From: Alloalcanivorax marinus
GTDB taxonomy: Bacteria > Pseudomonadota > Gammaproteobacteria > Pseudomonadales > Alcanivoracaceae
DNA: 64,000 nucleotides
Direction: 5' to 3'
Assembly (NCBI RefSeq): GCF_016906305.1
Contig: NZ_JADDOL010000004.1
Location: 1 to 64,000, forward strand
A program made the translations under genes and the position numbers. Of the stretch, positions 1 through 8,454 are shown piece by piece (the first letter of the stretch is position 1; every line of letters begins with the position of its first letter). The notes under the pieces were generated by a model, which did no database searches, was not told the origin of the DNA, and saw only the letters and a program-made list of their open reading frames with translations.

Positions 1-78
1 CAGGGTAACTGGAAATCTCATCGTCTTCATGGTCTTAATTTCGGGGGGAAGGTCACACTCTGTACAGGTACTGAAAAA

Positions 79-1092
79 ATGAAAGCATACGCAGCCTTAC
101 GCCACGCTATTCTGCTCGCCACCACCCTGGCTCTGACCCTGCCCGGCATCGGTCACGCCGCCGCCCGCATCGGCCATGTGGAGGCCTCCGGCCAGCCCCT
201 GGACCAGGTACTCAAACTGAGCGCCGAACAGATCGCCGAACGCACCGACGGGCGGGTGGAATTCTCCGTATTCCCCTCCTCCCAGCTCGGCAACGCCCGC
301 GCCATGACCGAGGCGGTTCAGCTCGGCATGCAGGACGCCGTGGTGGTGCCCGCCGCGTTCATTGGCGGCTTCAATCCGCTGGTGTCGATCCTCGACATCC
401 CCTACCTGATCCCCACCAGCGACGACCAAGCCAACGCCCTGCGCAAGAGCGAGTTCGGCCGCGCCCTGCTGGACTCCTTCAAGGAAAAAGGCTTCGAAGC
501 GGTGGCCCTGTGGCCCGGCGGCTTCAAGCACTTCACCTCCAACAAGAAGCTGGAAGGCATCGGCGATTTCAAGGGTCAGAAATTCCGCATCATGGATTCC
601 CGCGTACTGCGCGCCCAGTTCGAAGCCGTGGGCGCCCAGGCCATGCCGATTCCGTTCGGTGATGTGTACACCTCCCTGCAAACCGGCGTGGTGGACGGGC
701 AGGAAAACCCGCTCGATTCCATCGCCCGCATGAAATTCCACGAAGTTCAGAAATACCTGCTGCTGTCCGCCCACGGCGTGGTGGAAAACGTGGTGCTGTT
801 CAGCCCCACCTTCTGGGCCGGCCTGTCCGACGCGGACAAGAAAACCGTGCGTCAGGTGTTCGTCGATAACGCCCTGGAACTGGCCAAGGTGAAAGGCGAG
901 AACCAGAAGCAGGCCCTGGAAGAAATCAAAGCCGCCGGCCTCACCATCAATGAGCTGGACGACGCCGAGCAGCAGGCCCTGCGGGAGAAAATGTACCCCG
1001 CCGCCCGGGACGCCTTCCTGGACCAGGCCGGCGACAAGGGCCAGACGCTGATCGACCTGTACGAAAGCGTGTACAGCGACATCACCGAATAA
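79..1092 (+). CDS. TRAP transporter substrate-binding protein (DctP family)
   Basis: Periplasmic solute receptor of a tripartite ATP-independent transporter; it would capture an organic or aromatic acid and hand it to the membrane pair encoded next. The 337-residue product is the normal family length and starts with a cleavable signal peptide (charged MKAYAALRH, hydrophobic core, GHAAA cleavage region near residue 28). The body has typical DctP sequence such as MTEAVQLGMQDAVVVP near residue 80 and TGVVDGQENPL near residue 208. It is first of a three-gene set with the small and large permeases 21 bp and 23 bp apart. Ligand unknown; the dioxygenase downstream suggests an aromatic carboxylate, which is inference. 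Confidence 0.93.
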   Translation: MKAYAALRHAILLATTLALTLPGIGHAAARIGHVEASGQPLDQVLKLSAEQIAERTDGRVEFSVFPSSQLGNARAMTEAVQLGMQDAVVVPAAFIGGFNPLVSILDIPYLIPTSDDQANALRKSEFGRALLDSFKEKGFEAVALWPGGFKHFTSNKKLEGIGDFKGQKFRIMDSRVLRAQFEAVGAQAMPIPFGDVYTSLQTGVVDGQENPLDSIARMKFHEVQKYLLLSAHGVVENVVLFSPTFWAGLSDADKKTVRQVFVDNALELAKVKGENQKQALEEIKAAGLTINELDDAEQQALREKMYPAARDAFLDQAGDKGQTLIDLYESVYSDITE

Positions 1093-1113
1093 CGGCGCGC
1101 CGGGAGCGGGACG

Positions 1114-1614
1114 ATGTGGACAAAACTCTGGAGCGCCCTGGCCGGCGTGGAGCGCGCGCTGCTGGTGTGCCTGATGCTGGCGCTGCCGATTCTTTACGGC
1201 ATCAATGTGCTGCTGCATAACTTGGCCCCCGGCCTGGCCCGGCACCTGGACGGCGTCGACGAGCTGTCCCGCTTCATCCTGGTGTGGCTGGTGTGCGTCA
1301 GTCTCGGCTACACCATGGACAAAGGCCGGCACGTGTCCATGAACCTGCTGCAGCGGTTTATCGGTGCCTCGCTGCTGGTCTGGATACAGCGCGTGCTGGA
1401 CCTGATCGGCGCGCTGTTCTGCGCCTACATGACCGTGCTCGGCTGGCAGTTCCTGCAGCGCATCATCGCCACCGGCCAGGTCAGCAACACCCTCGACGTG
1501 TCCATGGGCTGGCTGTACGCCGCCCTGCCCCTGGGCATGGTGCTGCTGACACTGCGCTACGTGCGCTACGTTCTGTTCCCCACGCACCGGCCGGCGCTCG
1601 ACAGCGCCGACTGA
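1114..1614 (+). CDS. TRAP transporter small permease (DctQ family)
   Basis: Four-helix membrane subunit that joins the large permease to make the sodium-driven TRAP translocation unit. The 166 residues contain four hydrophobic segments (about 12-34, 52-70, 88-112 and 130-150) and the DctQ-like stretch with FILVWLVCVSLGYTMDKGRH near residue 55. ATG at 1114 follows GGGAGCGGG, a fair ribosome site. Position between the receptor and the large permease is the standard dctPQM order. Confidence 0.92.
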   Translation: MWTKLWSALAGVERALLVCLMLALPILYGINVLLHNLAPGLARHLDGVDELSRFILVWLVCVSLGYTMDKGRHVSMNLLQRFIGASLLVWIQRVLDLIGALFCAYMTVLGWQFLQRIIATGQVSNTLDVSMGWLYAALPLGMVLLTLRYVRYVLFPTHRPALDSAD

Positions 1615-1637
1615 CCCCGACGGCCGAGGACCCTTTC

Positions 1638-2918
1638 ATGAAGTCTGTTCTGATCACCGTCGTCGCCGTGGCCCTGTTCGTGGCCGGCGCGGAAATTTTC
1701 CTGGTGCTGGGCGTATCCGGGCTGGTGGGCAAACACCTGTTCCTGGAAAACCTGCCGGACATCGTCATGGTTCAGAAGATGATCGGCGGCATCAATCAAT
1801 CCACTCTGCTGGCGATTCCGCTGTTCGTGTTCGCCGCCGAGCTGATGGCGCGCGGCAGCATCGCCGCGCGCCTGACCGGCATGGTCGAAGCCTTTATCGG
1901 CCATCGCCGTGGCGGGCTCAGCCACACCACCACCGGCGCCTGTTTCGCGTTCGGCGCGGTGAGCGGCTCGGCGCCGGCCACCGTGGCCGGCCTGGGCAAG
2001 ATTCTGTTTCCGCGACTGATCGCCACCGGCGCCAGCCGTTCCTTCGCGGTGGGCCTGATCGTCGCCACCGCGGAAATCTCGCTGCTGGTGCCGCCCAGCA
2101 TCACGCTGATTATCTACGGCTGGCTCACCGGCACCTCGATCATCGATCTGTTCGCCGCCGGCCTGGCCGTGGGCACCGTGCTGGCCGGCGCCTTCACCGT
2201 TTACGTGCATCTGAAAAGCCGCAAGGAAACCTCGCGGCTCGGCGAAAAAGCCAGCCGCGAACAACGCTGCAAAGCGGTGAAAGCGGCGCTGCTGCCCATC
2301 GGTATGCCGATCATTATTCTCGGTGGTATCTACAGCGGCCTGTTCACCACCACCGAGGCCGCCGCCGTGGCCGCCCTCTACGCCCTGCTGGTGGAGACCC
2401 TGATCACCCGGGCGCTGAGCTGGAATGGCGTGGCCAGGGTGGCCGAGTCCTCGGCGCTGATCACCACCACCCTGTTCATCATTCTGGCGGTGGGCAGCTT
2501 CGCCAGCTATCTGGTCACCGTGGCCGGCGTGCCGGCGGCCATCGGCGCCTTTATCGCCGGCGCCGACATCAGCGCCCTGCAGTTTCTGTTGATCGTCAAT
2601 GTGGTGTTCCTGATCGCCGGCATGTTCATGGACCCGGTGTCCATGCAGATCGTGCTGGTTCCCGTGCTCGCGCCGGTGGCCATGGCCCTGGGCGTGGACC
2701 CGGTGCAGTTCGGCATCATCGTGGTGTTGAACGTGGCCATCGGTACCATCACGCCGCCGTTCGGCCTGGATCTGTTCGTCGCCTCCAGCGCGCTGCGCGT
2801 GCCGGTCACCGAAATCATCGCCGGGGTCTGGCCGTTCCTGCTGGTCAACCTGACGGTGTTGCTGCTGGTGACCCTGTTTCCGTCCGTCTCCACCTTCCTG
2901 CCCGGTCTGCTCAATTAA
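1638..2918 (+). CDS. TRAP transporter large permease (DctM family)
   Basis: Main translocating membrane subunit of the TRAP importer, 426 residues with about twelve hydrophobic segments. Family signatures include SGSAPATVAGLG near residue 110 and MFMDPVSMQIVLVPVLAP near residue 330. The frame stays open upstream to 1284, but ATG at 1638 gives the normal DctM length and sits 23 bp after the small permease, so the longer reading is rejected. Ends just before an AT-rich 70-bp gap that separates it from the dioxygenase genes. Confidence 0.93.
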   Translation: MKSVLITVVAVALFVAGAEIFLVLGVSGLVGKHLFLENLPDIVMVQKMIGGINQSTLLAIPLFVFAAELMARGSIAARLTGMVEAFIGHRRGGLSHTTTGACFAFGAVSGSAPATVAGLGKILFPRLIATGASRSFAVGLIVATAEISLLVPPSITLIIYGWLTGTSIIDLFAAGLAVGTVLAGAFTVYVHLKSRKETSRLGEKASREQRCKAVKAALLPIGMPIIILGGIYSGLFTTTEAAAVAALYALLVETLITRALSWNGVARVAESSALITTTLFIILAVGSFASYLVTVAGVPAAIGAFIAGADISALQFLLIVNVVFLIAGMFMDPVSMQIVLVPVLAPVAMALGVDPVQFGIIVVLNVAIGTITPPFGLDLFVASSALRVPVTEIIAGVWPFLLVNLTVLLLVTLFPSVSTFLPGLLN

Positions 2919-2991
2919 AGAGCCGGGTAAGAAGGTGGACTTTTTTTGAATTATTAGGAAGTATACTGATTAAATTGCGAGGTTGATCACC

Positions 2992-5844
2992 ATGACCTGG
3001 ACCCCAGTGAAGGGCGCCGACGCACTGTCCCCGGACGGCGGCGTCATGGCCGTTACCATCGATAACGTCGCGGTGGCGCTCTACCGGTTCGGCGAGGACT
3101 ATCTCGCCACCGGCAATATCTGCACCCACCAGTACGCGCTGCTCAGCGACGGCTTCGTGGAGAACGGCTGCGTGGAATGCCCCCTGCATCAGGCGGTGTT
3201 CGACGTGCGCACCGGCAAAGCCCTGTCCGGCCCGGTGAGCAAGGATCTGGAAACCTACGCGGTGAAGGTGGAAGACGGCCAGGTGTTCGTGGACGTGACC
3301 CGCCCCGCCGAGATCAGCGAGGCGCCCGCCGACAACCGCATCGCCATGGCCGAGGAGCGCGATCAGCGCTGCTTCGCCATCGTCGGCGGTGGCCAGGCCG
3401 CGGCCAGCGCCGCCCGCGCCCTGCGCGACGCAGGCTTTACCGGCACCGTGAAGCTGTTTGCCCGCGAACAGGCGCTGCCCTACGAGCGCCCGCCCCTGTC
3501 CAAGGCGATCCTGCTCGGTGAAGCGCCGCTTCACGGGCCCACCCTGCTGGACGGGCCGGCGGCGGAGCAACTGCACATCGAGCTGCACCTGGGCGTGGCC
3601 GTGACCGCCATCGACGCGGAACGGAAAACGCTCACCGCCAGCGACGGCCAAACCCACGCCTACGACCAACTGCTGCTGGCCACCGGTGCCTCGCCGAGGC
3701 CGCTGCCGATCCCGGGGGCCGACCTGTCCGCGGTGCACAGCCTGCGCACCCTGGAAGACGCCATCGCCTTCAAGCGCGCTCTTCAGAACGGCCGGCACAT
3801 CGCCATCATCGGCAGCGGCTTTATCGGTCTGGAAGTGGCCTCCGCCGCCCGCCAACGGGGCTGCGAAGTGACCCTCGTGGAGGCCGCGCCGCGCATCTGC
3901 AGCCGGGCGCTGCATCCGATGGCGGCGCTGCGCGTGCACAAGCTGGCGGAACGGAACGGCGTGCGCATCCTCACCGATGTGCAGACCACCGCTTTTGAAG
4001 CCGCCGACGGCGGCGTGGCCCTCAAACTGAATAACGGCGACACCCTCCAGGCGGACAGCGTCCTGGTCGGCATCGGCGTGATTCCGGAAACCGCCCTGGC
4101 GGAGAGCCTGGGCCTGGAAATCGAAAACGGCATCGTGGTGGACCGTTTCGGCCGCACCGGCCTGGAGGGCGTATTCGCCGCCGGCGATGTGGCCGTCACC
4201 CGCCGCGAGGACGGCACCCTGCTGCGGCTGGAGTCCTGGCAAAACGCCCAGGAACAGGCCGCCGCCGCCGCCCGCACCATGGCCGGGCAGGACACCGCCC
4301 ACGACGCCGTGCCCTGGTTCTGGAGCGACCAGTTCGGGCACAACATCCAGATGCTGGGCCTGCCCACGGCGGACGACCAGATGGTCGCCAGACCGGGAGC
4401 GAACGGTTCCGAAACCCTGTATTTCCACAACGGCGAACGCCTCACCGGAGTAATCGCATTCAACGATCCCGGTGCCATTCGCCGTGGCCGTGAATGGCTG
4501 CGCCACGGGCTTTCCGTGGACGCCTTGAATCGCCTTCTGGAAAACACCGCCGGCGCCGCCGGTGATGCACGACTGCCCGCCCCACTCCGGAGAGGAACGA
4601 TGAGCGATCTGTCCAACTACTACGTCTGGCCCCGGGAAGGTCTGACCCGCGTGCCGGACTGGGTGTACACCGACCCCTACATTTTCGAACTGGAAGTGGA
4701 ACGAATCTTCCACGGCCCGACCTGGAACTACGTGGCCCTGGAAGTGGAAATCCCCAACGCCGGCGATTTCAAACAAAGCAACGTGGGCCCGACGCCGGTG
4801 GTGGTCAGCCGCGACGAAGACGGTGGCATCAATGTGTTCGTCAATCGCTGCTCGCACCGGGCCGCCCAGTTCTGCCGCGACCTGCGCGGCAATACGGAAG
4901 AATTTGTCTGCCCCTACCACCAGTGGTCCTACGACCTGAAGGGCAATCTGGCGGGCGTGCCGTTCCGGCGCGGCGTGGACGGCAAGGGCGGCATGCCCAA
5001 GGACTTCAAGACCTGCGACCACGGCCCCACCAAGCTCAAGGTCACCACCCGCCACGGCGTGGTGTTCGCGTCCTTCGATCACGACATGAAACCGCTGGAG
5101 GACTATCTGGGGCCGGACATGCTGCGTGAGTTCGACGCCACCTTCGACGGCCGCGAGCTGAAGTTGCTGGGCTACTACCGCAACTCCCTGCCCGGCAACT
5201 GGAAGCTCTACCATGAGAATCTGAAGGACCCCTACCACGCCACCCTGCTGCACACCTTCCTGGTCAGTTTCGGTCTGCTGGTGGCGGGCAACAAATCGCA
5301 GATGATCTGCGACGAGACCGGCCTGCACGGTGCCATGGCGTCGGCGAAGAGCGACGGCACCAACGTCAGTGAGGAAAACCGCAAGGAGATGCGCGCCTAC
5401 CGGCCGGAGTTCCAGCTGGAGCGTGAGGACATGCTCAACTTTATCCCCGAGTTCAACTCGGAGTGGAGCGTGACCATGCTCACCGTCTGGCCGAACCTGA
5501 TCGTGCAGCGGGAAATGAACACCCTGGGCGTGCGCCAGATCGTGCCCAGCGGCCCCGACGAGTTCGTGATGAACTGGACCATGTTCGGCTTCGCCGACGA
5601 CGACGAGGAAATGACCCGCCACCGGCTGCGCCAGGGCAACCTGATGGGCCCGGCCGGCTTCCTCGGCCTGGAGGACAACGAAGCGATCAAGTTCGTCCAG
5701 GACGGCATGAAGCGCACCCAACCGGGCGAGCACCTGGTGGCGCTGGACCCGGACACCCCCGCCGGCACCGCCGACACGCTGATTTCCGAATCCGCCATCC
5801 GCGCCATGTACCAAAGCTGGCGCCGGGCCCTGGACATCGAATAA
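2992..5844 (+). CDS. Rieske ferredoxin-reductase fused in frame to ring-hydroxylating dioxygenase alpha subunit
   Basis: One 950-residue frame holds two proteins that are normally separate. Residues 1-105 are a Rieske ferredoxin-like domain (C44, H46, C63, H66). Residues 127-500 are an FAD/NAD(P)H ferredoxin reductase with FAD-binding GGGQAAASAA at 132, NAD-binding GSGFIG at 274 and GVFAAGDVA near 390. From residue 537 a complete Rieske oxygenase alpha subunit follows: in its own numbering C84, H86, C104 and H107 bind the 2Fe-2S cluster, and D210, H213, H218 lie at the mononuclear iron site. The internal ATG at 4600 has its own ribosome site (GGAGAGGAACG). The codon at 4570-4572 is CGA, one base from TGA. 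Start 2992 follows GAGG at 2979. Aromatic-acid substrate (anthranilate/salicylate-type) is inferred. Confidence 0.85.
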   Translation: MTWTPVKGADALSPDGGVMAVTIDNVAVALYRFGEDYLATGNICTHQYALLSDGFVENGCVECPLHQAVFDVRTGKALSGPVSKDLETYAVKVEDGQVFVDVTRPAEISEAPADNRIAMAEERDQRCFAIVGGGQAAASAARALRDAGFTGTVKLFAREQALPYERPPLSKAILLGEAPLHGPTLLDGPAAEQLHIELHLGVAVTAIDAERKTLTASDGQTHAYDQLLLATGASPRPLPIPGADLSAVHSLRTLEDAIAFKRALQNGRHIAIIGSGFIGLEVASAARQRGCEVTLVEAAPRICSRALHPMAALRVHKLAERNGVRILTDVQTTAFEAADGGVALKLNNGDTLQADSVLVGIGVIPETALAESLGLEIENGIVVDRFGRTGLEGVFAAGDVAVTRREDGTLLRLESWQNAQEQAAAAARTMAGQDTAHDAVPWFWSDQFGHNIQMLGLPTADDQMVARPGANGSETLYFHNGERLTGVIAFNDPGAIRRGREWLRHGLSVDALNRLLENTAGAAGDARLPAPLRRGTMSDLSNYYVWPREGLTRVPDWVYTDPYIFELEVERIFHGPTWNYVALEVEIPNAGDFKQSNVGPTPVVVSRDEDGGINVFVNRCSHRAAQFCRDLRGNTEEFVCPYHQWSYDLKGNLAGVPFRRGVDGKGGMPKDFKTCDHGPTKLKVTTRHGVVFASFDHDMKPLEDYLGPDMLREFDATFDGRELKLLGYYRNSLPGNWKLYHENLKDPYHATLLHTFLVSFGLLVAGNKSQMICDETGLHGAMASAKSDGTNVSEENRKEMRAYRPEFQLEREDMLNFIPEFNSEWSVTMLTVWPNLIVQREMNTLGVRQIVPSGPDEFVMNWTMFGFADDDEEMTRHRLRQGNLMGPAGFLGLEDNEAIKFVQDGMKRTQPGEHLVALDPDTPAGTADTLISESAIRAMYQSWRRALDIE

Positions 5845-5855
5845 GGGAGACTTTT

Positions 5856-6368
5856 ATGGAAGCGATCAAGAAAGACCAGGCCGCTCCCGGGCTCGACCAG
5901 GGACAACTGGTGCACGCCATCGAGCGTTTCAACACCGACTACTGCCGCGCCCTGGACGACGGGCGCCTGCACGATTGGGTGGAGTTCTTCACCGAGGACG
6001 CCTGCTACGTGGTGTCCGGCCGTGAAAACCACGACGCCAAACTGCCCGTGGGTCTGGTCTATTGCGAAGGCAAGGGCATGCTCAAGGACCGCGCCCTGGC
6101 GATCCTGGAAACCTCCATGTTCGCGCCCCGCTACCTGCGCCACTTCGTCACCAACACCTACGCCGAGCCCCAGGACGACGGCACCATCGTCGCCGGCGCC
6201 AACTACATGCTCACCCAGGTTCTGATGGACCAGCCCACCGCCACCCTGCACCAGGTGGGCTGCTACCTGGACCGGTTCGTATTCGAGAACGGCGAACTGA
6301 AGCTCCAGGAACGGCGGGCGATCTACGACAACCTGCTGCTGAACAATGACCTGGTCTATCCCGTGTAA
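5856..6368 (+). CDS. Aromatic-ring-hydroxylating dioxygenase beta subunit
   Basis: Small structural subunit of the Rieske non-heme iron oxygenase, 170 residues, of the SnoaL-like/NTF2 fold family. Recognisable stretches are HAIERFNTDYCRALDDGRLHDW at the N terminus (read as two adjoining pieces), WVEFFTEDACYVVSGREN near 45 and LQERRAIYDNLLLNNDLVYPV at the end. Starts 11 bp after the alpha subunit behind AAGGGAGA, so it should be translated at a ratio set by that site. A strong terminator follows, ending the transport-oxygenase unit. Confidence 0.92.
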   Translation: MEAIKKDQAAPGLDQGQLVHAIERFNTDYCRALDDGRLHDWVEFFTEDACYVVSGRENHDAKLPVGLVYCEGKGMLKDRALAILETSMFAPRYLRHFVTNTYAEPQDDGTIVAGANYMLTQVLMDQPTATLHQVGCYLDRFVFENGELKLQERRAIYDNLLLNNDLVYPV

Positions 6369-6375
6369 CCCTCTT

Positions 6376-6402
6376 GGCGCGCCCCGGTGGCGCGCCTTTT
6401 TT
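6376..6402 (+). terminator. Rho-independent terminator after dioxygenase beta gene
   Basis: GGCGCGCC at 6376-6383 and again at 6389-6396 pair across a five-base loop, followed by six T residues at 6397-6402. It lies 8 bp past the beta-subunit stop. Confidence 0.85.
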
Positions 6403-6444
6403 ATTCTCTAATGCCATTTTTTCTCTAACGCCATGGAGAGGATC

Positions 6445-7347
6445 ATGTCCAACCTGCCCGGCACCGGCAGGGCCGGACCGGCCGCCTTCGGTTGCCTGCT
6501 GCTGGTCGGCACCTTCCTCGGCCTGTCGCTGATCCTGGCCAAGCTGGCGGACCAGGCCGGCGCGCCCCGGCTCACCTTTCTGATGGTGGGCATCGGCGGC
6601 GCCGGCCTGATCCTGATCGGCCTCACCGCCCTGGCCCGCCAGCCCATGCCGATCAACCGGCGCACCCTGGAATACGGTCTGGTGTCCGGCTTTCTGCTGG
6701 CGGCGCCCACCGCCCTGGGCTTTCTGGCGGTGCGCCATGTGGGCGCCGGCTACCTGTCCATGAGCTTTGCCTTCCCGGTGCTGTTCACCTGGATCATCGC
6801 CACCGTGATGCGATTGGAACGGATACGGCTGCCGCGGCTCACCGGCGTCGCCCTGGGGCTCGCCGGGGGGCTGCTGCTGGCCGCCGCCAAGGCCGGCAAC
6901 GCCAGCGCCTCGCCGGGCTGGGCGCTGCTGGTGCTGGCCATGCCGATGATGTTGGCCGCCGGCAATGTGTACCGCTCCCTGCGCTGGCCGGCCAACACCT
7001 CGCCGTTGTTCCTGGCCGGCCTGATGGAGATCGGCGCCGCCCTGATGCTGGTGCCCTGCGTGCTGCTGCTGGAGCCGGGACGCAGCGGCGAACTGCTGGC
7101 CAGCCGCGAAACCACGCTGCTGCTGTGGATCGAGGTGGCGGTGTTCGCAGTGCTCTACTCGTTCTATTTTGTGCTGCAGAAGATGGCCGGGCCGGTCTAT
7201 CTCAGCCAGATCGGCACCGTGGCCGCCGTGGTCGGCACCCTGATCGCCATCCTCGCCCTGGGCGAAGCGCCGCCGCCATTTCTCGGGCTGGCGGTGGCGC
7301 TGGTGGCCGCCGGCACCCTCTTGTTTCATCGGGGCGCCCGCCCCTGA
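6445..7347 (+). CDS. DMT-family (EamA) transporter
   Basis: Inner-membrane drug/metabolite transporter, 300 residues with about ten hydrophobic segments arranged as two similar halves, as in EamA proteins. Substrate cannot be told. An ATG at 6433 is also in frame, but it lies inside ATGGAGAGGATC, which serves better as the ribosome site for ATG at 6445. It stands alone after the dioxygenase terminator and is not obviously linked to it in function. Confidence 0.85.
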   Translation: MSNLPGTGRAGPAAFGCLLLVGTFLGLSLILAKLADQAGAPRLTFLMVGIGGAGLILIGLTALARQPMPINRRTLEYGLVSGFLLAAPTALGFLAVRHVGAGYLSMSFAFPVLFTWIIATVMRLERIRLPRLTGVALGLAGGLLLAAAKAGNASASPGWALLVLAMPMMLAAGNVYRSLRWPANTSPLFLAGLMEIGAALMLVPCVLLLEPGRSGELLASRETTLLLWIEVAVFAVLYSFYFVLQKMAGPVYLSQIGTVAAVVGTLIAILALGEAPPPFLGLAVALVAAGTLLFHRGARP

Positions 7348-7460
7348 CCGGTCGGTTGCGGCGTCAAATCCGGCAAAATTTCACCGCAAAAAGCGAAACA
7401 CCGGTCGAGTCCGGCGCCCTTCAATGGTACAAACCGGCTATCGAAGACAAAGAGATGGTC

Positions 7461-7883
7461 ATGCGCGAAGAAAAGGACGTTTGGTACGGCACCCCTTCCC
7501 AGGTGGTCAACCTGGGCACTTTCATTGTGTGCGGGCTGCTGTTCTTTCTGGTGATTCCCCTGTTCATCGCCCTGTGGCGCTGGCTGGAGGTGAAGTACAC
7601 CAAGTACGAGCTCACCACCCAGCGGCTGCGCACCCGCTACGGCGTGCTCAACCGCAAAACCAACGAACTGGAACTCTACCGGGTCCGCGACTATCAGTTT
7701 GAAGAGCCCTTCTTCCTGCGGCTGTTTTCCCTTGGCAACGTGATCCTGCGGACCTCCGACCGCACCAGCCCGGTGGTGGTCATCAGGGCCATCGAGAACG
7801 GCGAGGAACTGCGCGAGAAACTGCGCCAGTACGTGGAAGAATGTCGCACCGCCAAAGGCGTGCGCGAATTCGACGTGGAATAA
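7461..7883 (+). CDS. PH-domain (YdbS/DUF304-like) membrane protein
   Basis: About 140 residues with one or two membrane segments near the N terminus (NLGTFIVCGLLFFLVIPLF region), then a soluble bacterial PH domain: YELTTQRLRTRYGVLNRKTN followed by VRDYQFEEPFFLRLFSLGNV. That pattern is typical of bPH_2 proteins whose role is mostly unknown. ATG at 7461 has AAAGAG eight bases upstream; ATG at 7455 is the alternative. The next small membrane protein starts 8 bp later, so the two are probably co-transcribed. Confidence 0.8.
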   Translation: MREEKDVWYGTPSQVVNLGTFIVCGLLFFLVIPLFIALWRWLEVKYTKYELTTQRLRTRYGVLNRKTNELELYRVRDYQFEEPFFLRLFSLGNVILRTSDRTSPVVVIRAIENGEELREKLRQYVEECRTAKGVREFDVE

Positions 7884-7891
7884 GGACCGCC

Positions 7892-8092
7892 ATGACAACC
7901 TTTGACATTATTCTGCTGATCGTCGGCCTGGCGCTGCTGATCCTGGGCGCCGTGTCCGGCATCGCCCTGTTCGCCCGCGCCATCAAACTCTCCGACAAAT
8001 TCGGCGACGAAACCAACATCGGCACCCTCTGGGGCCTGTTCTTCCTCGGCCTCGCCGCCGGCCTCCTGATGATCTGGATCGCCCTCCCCTAG
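7892..8092 (+). CDS. Small hydrophobic membrane protein, unrecognised
   Basis: 66 residues: a membrane helix at about 4-27 (IILLIVGLALLILGAVSG), a short charged loop (KLSDKFGDETN) and a second helix at 44-64. Start ATG at 7892 follows AAGGACCGCC, 8 bp after the PH-domain gene. No family recognised; co-location suggests a role with the PH protein, which is inference. Confidence 0.6.
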   Translation: MTTFDIILLIVGLALLILGAVSGIALFARAIKLSDKFGDETNIGTLWGLFFLGLAAGLLMIWIALP

Positions 8093-8126
8093 ACGGCTAG
8101 ACGGGGCTACGGTTAGGGGCTAGACG

Positions 8127-8350
8127 GGGTCGGACCTCGGCTACTTATTGATTCATAAGTACTTTCCCGATTTTTAAGCGGGTTTTTGGCCCTTAGAACG
8201 CCTATATGGGGCCCGAAAACGGCGTCTAAGAGAGCAGCCGTCCGCTAAAAGCATCGATTTGCTCCCCAAAAAAGCCTCGTAAGGCAGAAAATGCGGGCCA
8301 ATAAGGGCATCGGCCTCTGTTAAATCAAAGGGTTGCCGAGGTCCGACCCC
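8127..8350. repeat. MITE/REP-like element with inverted ends in the gap before rlmA
   Basis: The 362-bp gap at 8093-8454 has no plausible gene. GGGGTCGGACCTCGG at 8127-8141 is the exact inverse of CCGAGGTCCGACCCC at 8336-8350, enclosing about 194 bp that encodes nothing. GAGGTCCGACCCCACCAG occurs a second time directly after, near 8358-8375, and CTAGACGGGG is repeated at 8097 and 8122. Small, non-coding and bounded by inverted repeats, it fits a non-autonomous mobile element or a RAYT-type REP cluster. Confidence 0.55.
8281..8350 (+). repeat. 70-bp direct repeat, copy 1 (before rlmA)
   Basis: Aligns without gaps to 9314-9383, about 55 of 70 positions identical by eye; the outer thirds are best kept (AAGGCAG..ATGCGGG and TAAATCAA..CCGAGGTCCG). 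Its right end is also the right end of the inverted-repeat element. Confidence 0.75.
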
Positions 8351-8454
8351 ACCAGCCCGAGGTCCGACCCCACCAGACAGGGTAGAATGGAGCTTGTCAG
8401 GGCCCGTTTATTGGATGGGCTCTTCGTAGCATTACGCAGGGCGCACGGCCAACC

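Noticed and set aside
97-1587. Long minus-strand frame opposite the TRAP genes
   Set aside because: Antisense shadow; no domain, and the plus-strand genes are clear.
2941-2967. Promoter before the dioxygenase gene (TATACT at 2962)
   Set aside because: A good -10 is visible but no convincing -35 at the right distance, so it was not listed as a feature.
2911-5814. 967-codon open frame on the minus strand opposite the reductase-dioxygenase
   Set aside because: Low-diversity histidine/glycine/valine-rich translation typical of the antisense of a GC-rich gene; the plus strand has full catalytic motifs.
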